Below, piece by piece: positions 61,816 through 64,000 of a stretch of 64,000 nucleotides of DNA. The notes under the pieces are model-generated. The model searched no databases. It saw nothing but the letters and a program-made list of their open reading frames with translations, and had not been told where the DNA came from. Position numbers and translations under genes: made by a program. Source of the DNA: Heliocidaris tuberculata (taxonomy: Eukaryota > Echinodermata > Echinoidea > Camarodonta > Echinometridae); assembly GCA_025618425.1 (NCBI GenBank), contig CM046837.1:22964488-23028487 (forward strand). The letters run 5' to 3'. Every line of letters begins with the position of its first letter. The first letter of the stretch is position 1.

Positions 61816-62262
61816 TTTACCCCTCATGCTCTCCGTCTTATTCAGATATTTTGGGTGATCTTTTGTCTTCTATCAATATACCATTTTTATTTTTTTATTT
61901 TTTTTGAGGGGGGGGGGAGTGATTGCTCCCCTTTTATACATGTAGTTTATCAAATTCATGAAAAATAAGATAAATTGCTTTTTTTTTTTAAATACCAGTC
62001 TGGTTTAAAACTAAATAAGCGATGATCATTATTCTATTTGGGTCTCTATGTAGAGTAGTTCAATATACCTTGGTTATTTTTCTCATACATATATTTCCTG
62101 GGGGGGGGGGGGCTTTTGTGGATTCTGATGCTCTATACGGAGTATAATTGTACTTTGTGAGTTCAATGAATAATTTATTTTCCAAAAAGGAATCCTAACC
62201 TAACCCATTTAGATATAAGTTCTGTCAGTGACATTGGGGTTCGGGGTTCGGACCCCCTGGAC
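61816..62262. other. AT-rich stretch with G tracts, no gene seen
   Basis: T-rich DNA with G tracts at 61908-61918 and 62100-62112. Nothing else recognised. Confidence 0.5.
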
Positions 62263-62264
62263 TT

Positions 62265-62440
62265 CATTTGTTAGACTTTGTGTTTCTTGTACTTCATTTG
62301 TTAAACTCTGTGTTTCTTAAAATTCAATTGTTAAGCTCTGAGTTTCTTGTACTTCATTTGTTAGACTCTGTGTTTCTTAAAATTCAATTGTTAAGCTCTG
62401 AGTTTCTTGTAATTCATTTGTTAGACTCTGTGGTTCTTGT
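62265..62440. repeat. 33-bp tandem repeats running into the 3' end of Ig gene 2
   Basis: Five to six units of about 33 bp (ATTCATTTGTTAGACTCTGTG then TTTCTTGTA, alternating with TTAAGCTCTGAGTTTCTT). The last two and a half units encode the C-terminal tail of the minus-strand Ig protein and the rest lie beyond its stop. Confidence 0.88.
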
Positions 62441-63384
62441 ACTTTTTGCAGTTTATTTTTCAATCGTCGTTTAGCTTTAAAACAATGACATGATGCAATG
62501 ATGACAAGAATGGTTACCAGAAGTGAGATAGTAATCCCAAAACCCCATACCCATGGACTTAAAGTGACCTTGTCTGTGTAATTTGTCATTGTAGTTAATG
62601 AAGTGACAGTGTCAGGGGAGGGATGATGGTCATTGTTTTCTCCTTGGTCATGGGTAGTTTTGTCTTGTCTAGGTGTGGTCACAGGACAAGGGTGCAAGAT
62701 ACTCTCTGTACCAGAAGGATCCCATAGGAAATCTTTACAGTCACACATGTCTTTAGGTTGATCAAGGATAGATGAACAACAAAATACAGGATATTCTTTT
62801 TTAACCCAAATAGTCTGTTTTAACATCCCATCACTTTGCACAAGTTTACTGTGTGGAGGCATTCTCTTTGCATCTTGATAGCAGTAAATCTCCCCAGCCA
62901 AACTACCAACAGAAGCTGTGCATTGCAGTGTGACCCAGTCTCCAACTGCATCATTTTTTGTACTTAATATGCATGATGCATTACCGGGAGGATAGTCAAC
63001 ACCTAACCTTATTCTTGTGAAATCACCTTGAATGACACCATCCTTGTACGTTTGGCAGATGTATGTAGCTTCATCATCTCTCATTACTGGATTGATTTCA
63101 ACTAGAAGTGAACAATTCTTATTGTCCACACTAAACCTTTGCATTTGATAGCCTGGCAAGTGGAGATGATCTGAGTCTGTTGAACTATAAAATGGGGCTC
63201 TGTTTGCGCTCTGTACCGTGACTCTATTACTGTCACATGAATATTGGAATTCAAGTTGCACAACTTCCCTCTCTATAACTTTCATAATAAAATCACTTCT
63301 GGATAACGAAATCAATGCAATTAGGATGATAAAAAGATATGATTTAAAATTAAGTGTTCTCAAAACTTCTTGCACCTGTACCAT
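62377..63384 (-). CDS. two-Ig-domain type I membrane protein, intronless (paralogue 2)
   Basis: 335 residues from ATG at 63384 (context AAACATGG). The open frame extends nine codons upstream, but only to a TTG, and alignment with paralogue 1 supports this ATG. Signal peptide about 1-30; Ig domain 1 with Cys50 and Cys110 and DDEATYIC; a Cys-rich second Ig-like domain with GEIYCYQD and YPVFCCSS, as in paralogue 1; Ser/Thr/Pro stalk; membrane helix about 277-299; and a longer tail, FKAKRRLKNKLQKVQEPQSL then repeats of NELQE/TQSLT encoded by a minisatellite. The two proteins look roughly 60-65% identical outside stalk and tail. Function unknown. Confidence 0.85.
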   Translation of the reverse strand: MVQVQEVLRTLNFKSYLFIILIALISLSRSDFIMKVIEREVVQLEFQYSCDSNRVTVQSANRAPFYSSTDSDHLHLPGYQMQRFSVDNKNCSLLVEINPVMRDDEATYICQTYKDGVIQGDFTRIRLGVDYPPGNASCILSTKNDAVGDWVTLQCTASVGSLAGEIYCYQDAKRMPPHSKLVQSDGMLKQTIWVKKEYPVFCCSSILDQPKDMCDCKDFLWDPSGTESILHPCPVTTPRQDKTTHDQGENNDHHPSPDTVTSLTTMTNYTDKVTLSPWVWGFGITISLLVTILVIIASCHCFKAKRRLKNKLQKVQEPQSLTNELQETQSLTIEF

Positions 63385-64000
63385 GTTTAGAGATGAAATG
63401 TAAACCTTCAAATAGAGAAATTATAAAGCCTATTGCTCACTGCTCAAGTGAATAAGATACCAGTAATTATGATACAGAACATCGATAATTGATAATCAAC
63501 TTTCTAATATTAAAAAAAAATTGAAGAGTTCTATCGAAATAAAATGTGCAGGTAATCAGTGCTGGAACCTCAAAGTATACTGCAACATTTGATGGTGTTT
63601 ATTGAAGGATCAGCTTTAACTGTTGAAATAGGCCAACAGTTTTGATGTTTCGTCAACACAGACTTTTTTCAGCTTTTTGCGAACACTGTCGTTCTTCTCA
63701 GAAATCGTAGGTACATGTAGAACTGCAACACCAACCAGCTGATATGAACATTGTTTATCAGAGTCTTGGAACTTTGAAGCTTTCACTAGCCTTTTTACAG
63801 AACACTGTATATCAGGTTAGCCATGTATTGTTTCATATAGCTGATTGTACTTGACCCTGAAATCCAGAAGGAAGTTGTACTGCAGATGTTTGTACAGGTT
63901 GCTGATTATGCTGTTGAAAGCTTTTGATACGTTGATCATATTTAGAATGCTGAAGATTTATTCAAGAATGAATTATGTCGCAAGTCATTTGCAGCCATCA
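63385..64000 (-). promoter_or_regulatory. 5' flank of Ig gene 2, conserved with paralogue
   Basis: GATGTTTCGTCAACACAGAC (about 63640), CGTTCTTCTCAG (about 63690) and AGGTAATCAGTGCTGG (about 63550) correspond in order to blocks upstream of paralogue 1. Promoter or 5' UTR exons are likely here; none can be delimited. Confidence 0.4.

Overview
The window is animal nuclear DNA: AT-rich, full of introns and interspersed repeats, and without operons. The repeat vocabulary (palindromic MITEs, poly-C/poly-G tracts, gagacatag-type intronic repeats, foldback elements) and the close but not vertebrate spermine synthase suggest a marine deuterostome. A sea urchin is the best guess. The organism is inferred, not proven.

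The backbone is a spermine synthase gene (SMS) on the + strand. Seven coding exons run from 6,069 to 37,828 and cover roughly the C-terminal two thirds of the enzyme; the N-terminal exons are not seen and probably lie upstream. Two of its six introns have the hallmarks of minor (U12-type) introns. One starts ATATCCTTT and ends AC; the other starts GTATCCTTG and has a perfect TTCCTTGAC branch site. The LGGGDGG exon carries a one-base deletion. Degenerate copies of that exon, two with a near-consensus ATATCC donor, lie in the next intron (7.2, 8.9 and 9.1 kb) and beyond the gene (42.8, 43.4 and 43.9 kb). A degenerate copy of the following exon sits at 12.78 kb.

Two paralogous, intronless, two-Ig-domain type I membrane proteins lie on the - strand. 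One (26,361-27,299) is nested antisense in the 15.5-kb fourth SMS intron. The other (62,377-63,384) is near the right edge. Their upstream DNA also looks related, so the duplication probably included regulatory DNA.

Two full-length LTR elements occupy the right half. Element 1 (45,452-51,841, - orientation) has 506/502-bp LTRs, an ATAC target duplication and a single 455-codon ORF with a degenerate retropepsin-like N-terminus. No reverse transcriptase or integrase was found in it. It has itself been invaded by an hAT-like MITE (8-bp duplication) and a foldback element built of short tandem repeats (9-bp duplication). Element 2 (55,949-61,558, + orientation) is a young Mag-like Ty3/Gypsy element. 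Its 667-bp LTRs differ at two positions by eye, and it carries gag, protease, RT, RNase H and integrase, but with three apparent frame breaks. It sits inside an older palindromic element that has a second, uninterrupted copy at 9.2-9.8 kb.

The remainder is intronic and intergenic repeat: LINE fragments (14.1-14.9, 17.7-18.2 and 23.8-24.2 kb), a decayed transposase-like helix-turn-helix fragment (3.7-3.9 kb), about fifteen inverted-repeat elements, four arrays of a GGGGCACTTATCAGAAG-like minisatellite, and several microsatellites. No tRNA, rRNA or CRISPR was recognised. All homology calls are from reading and memory; no search was run.
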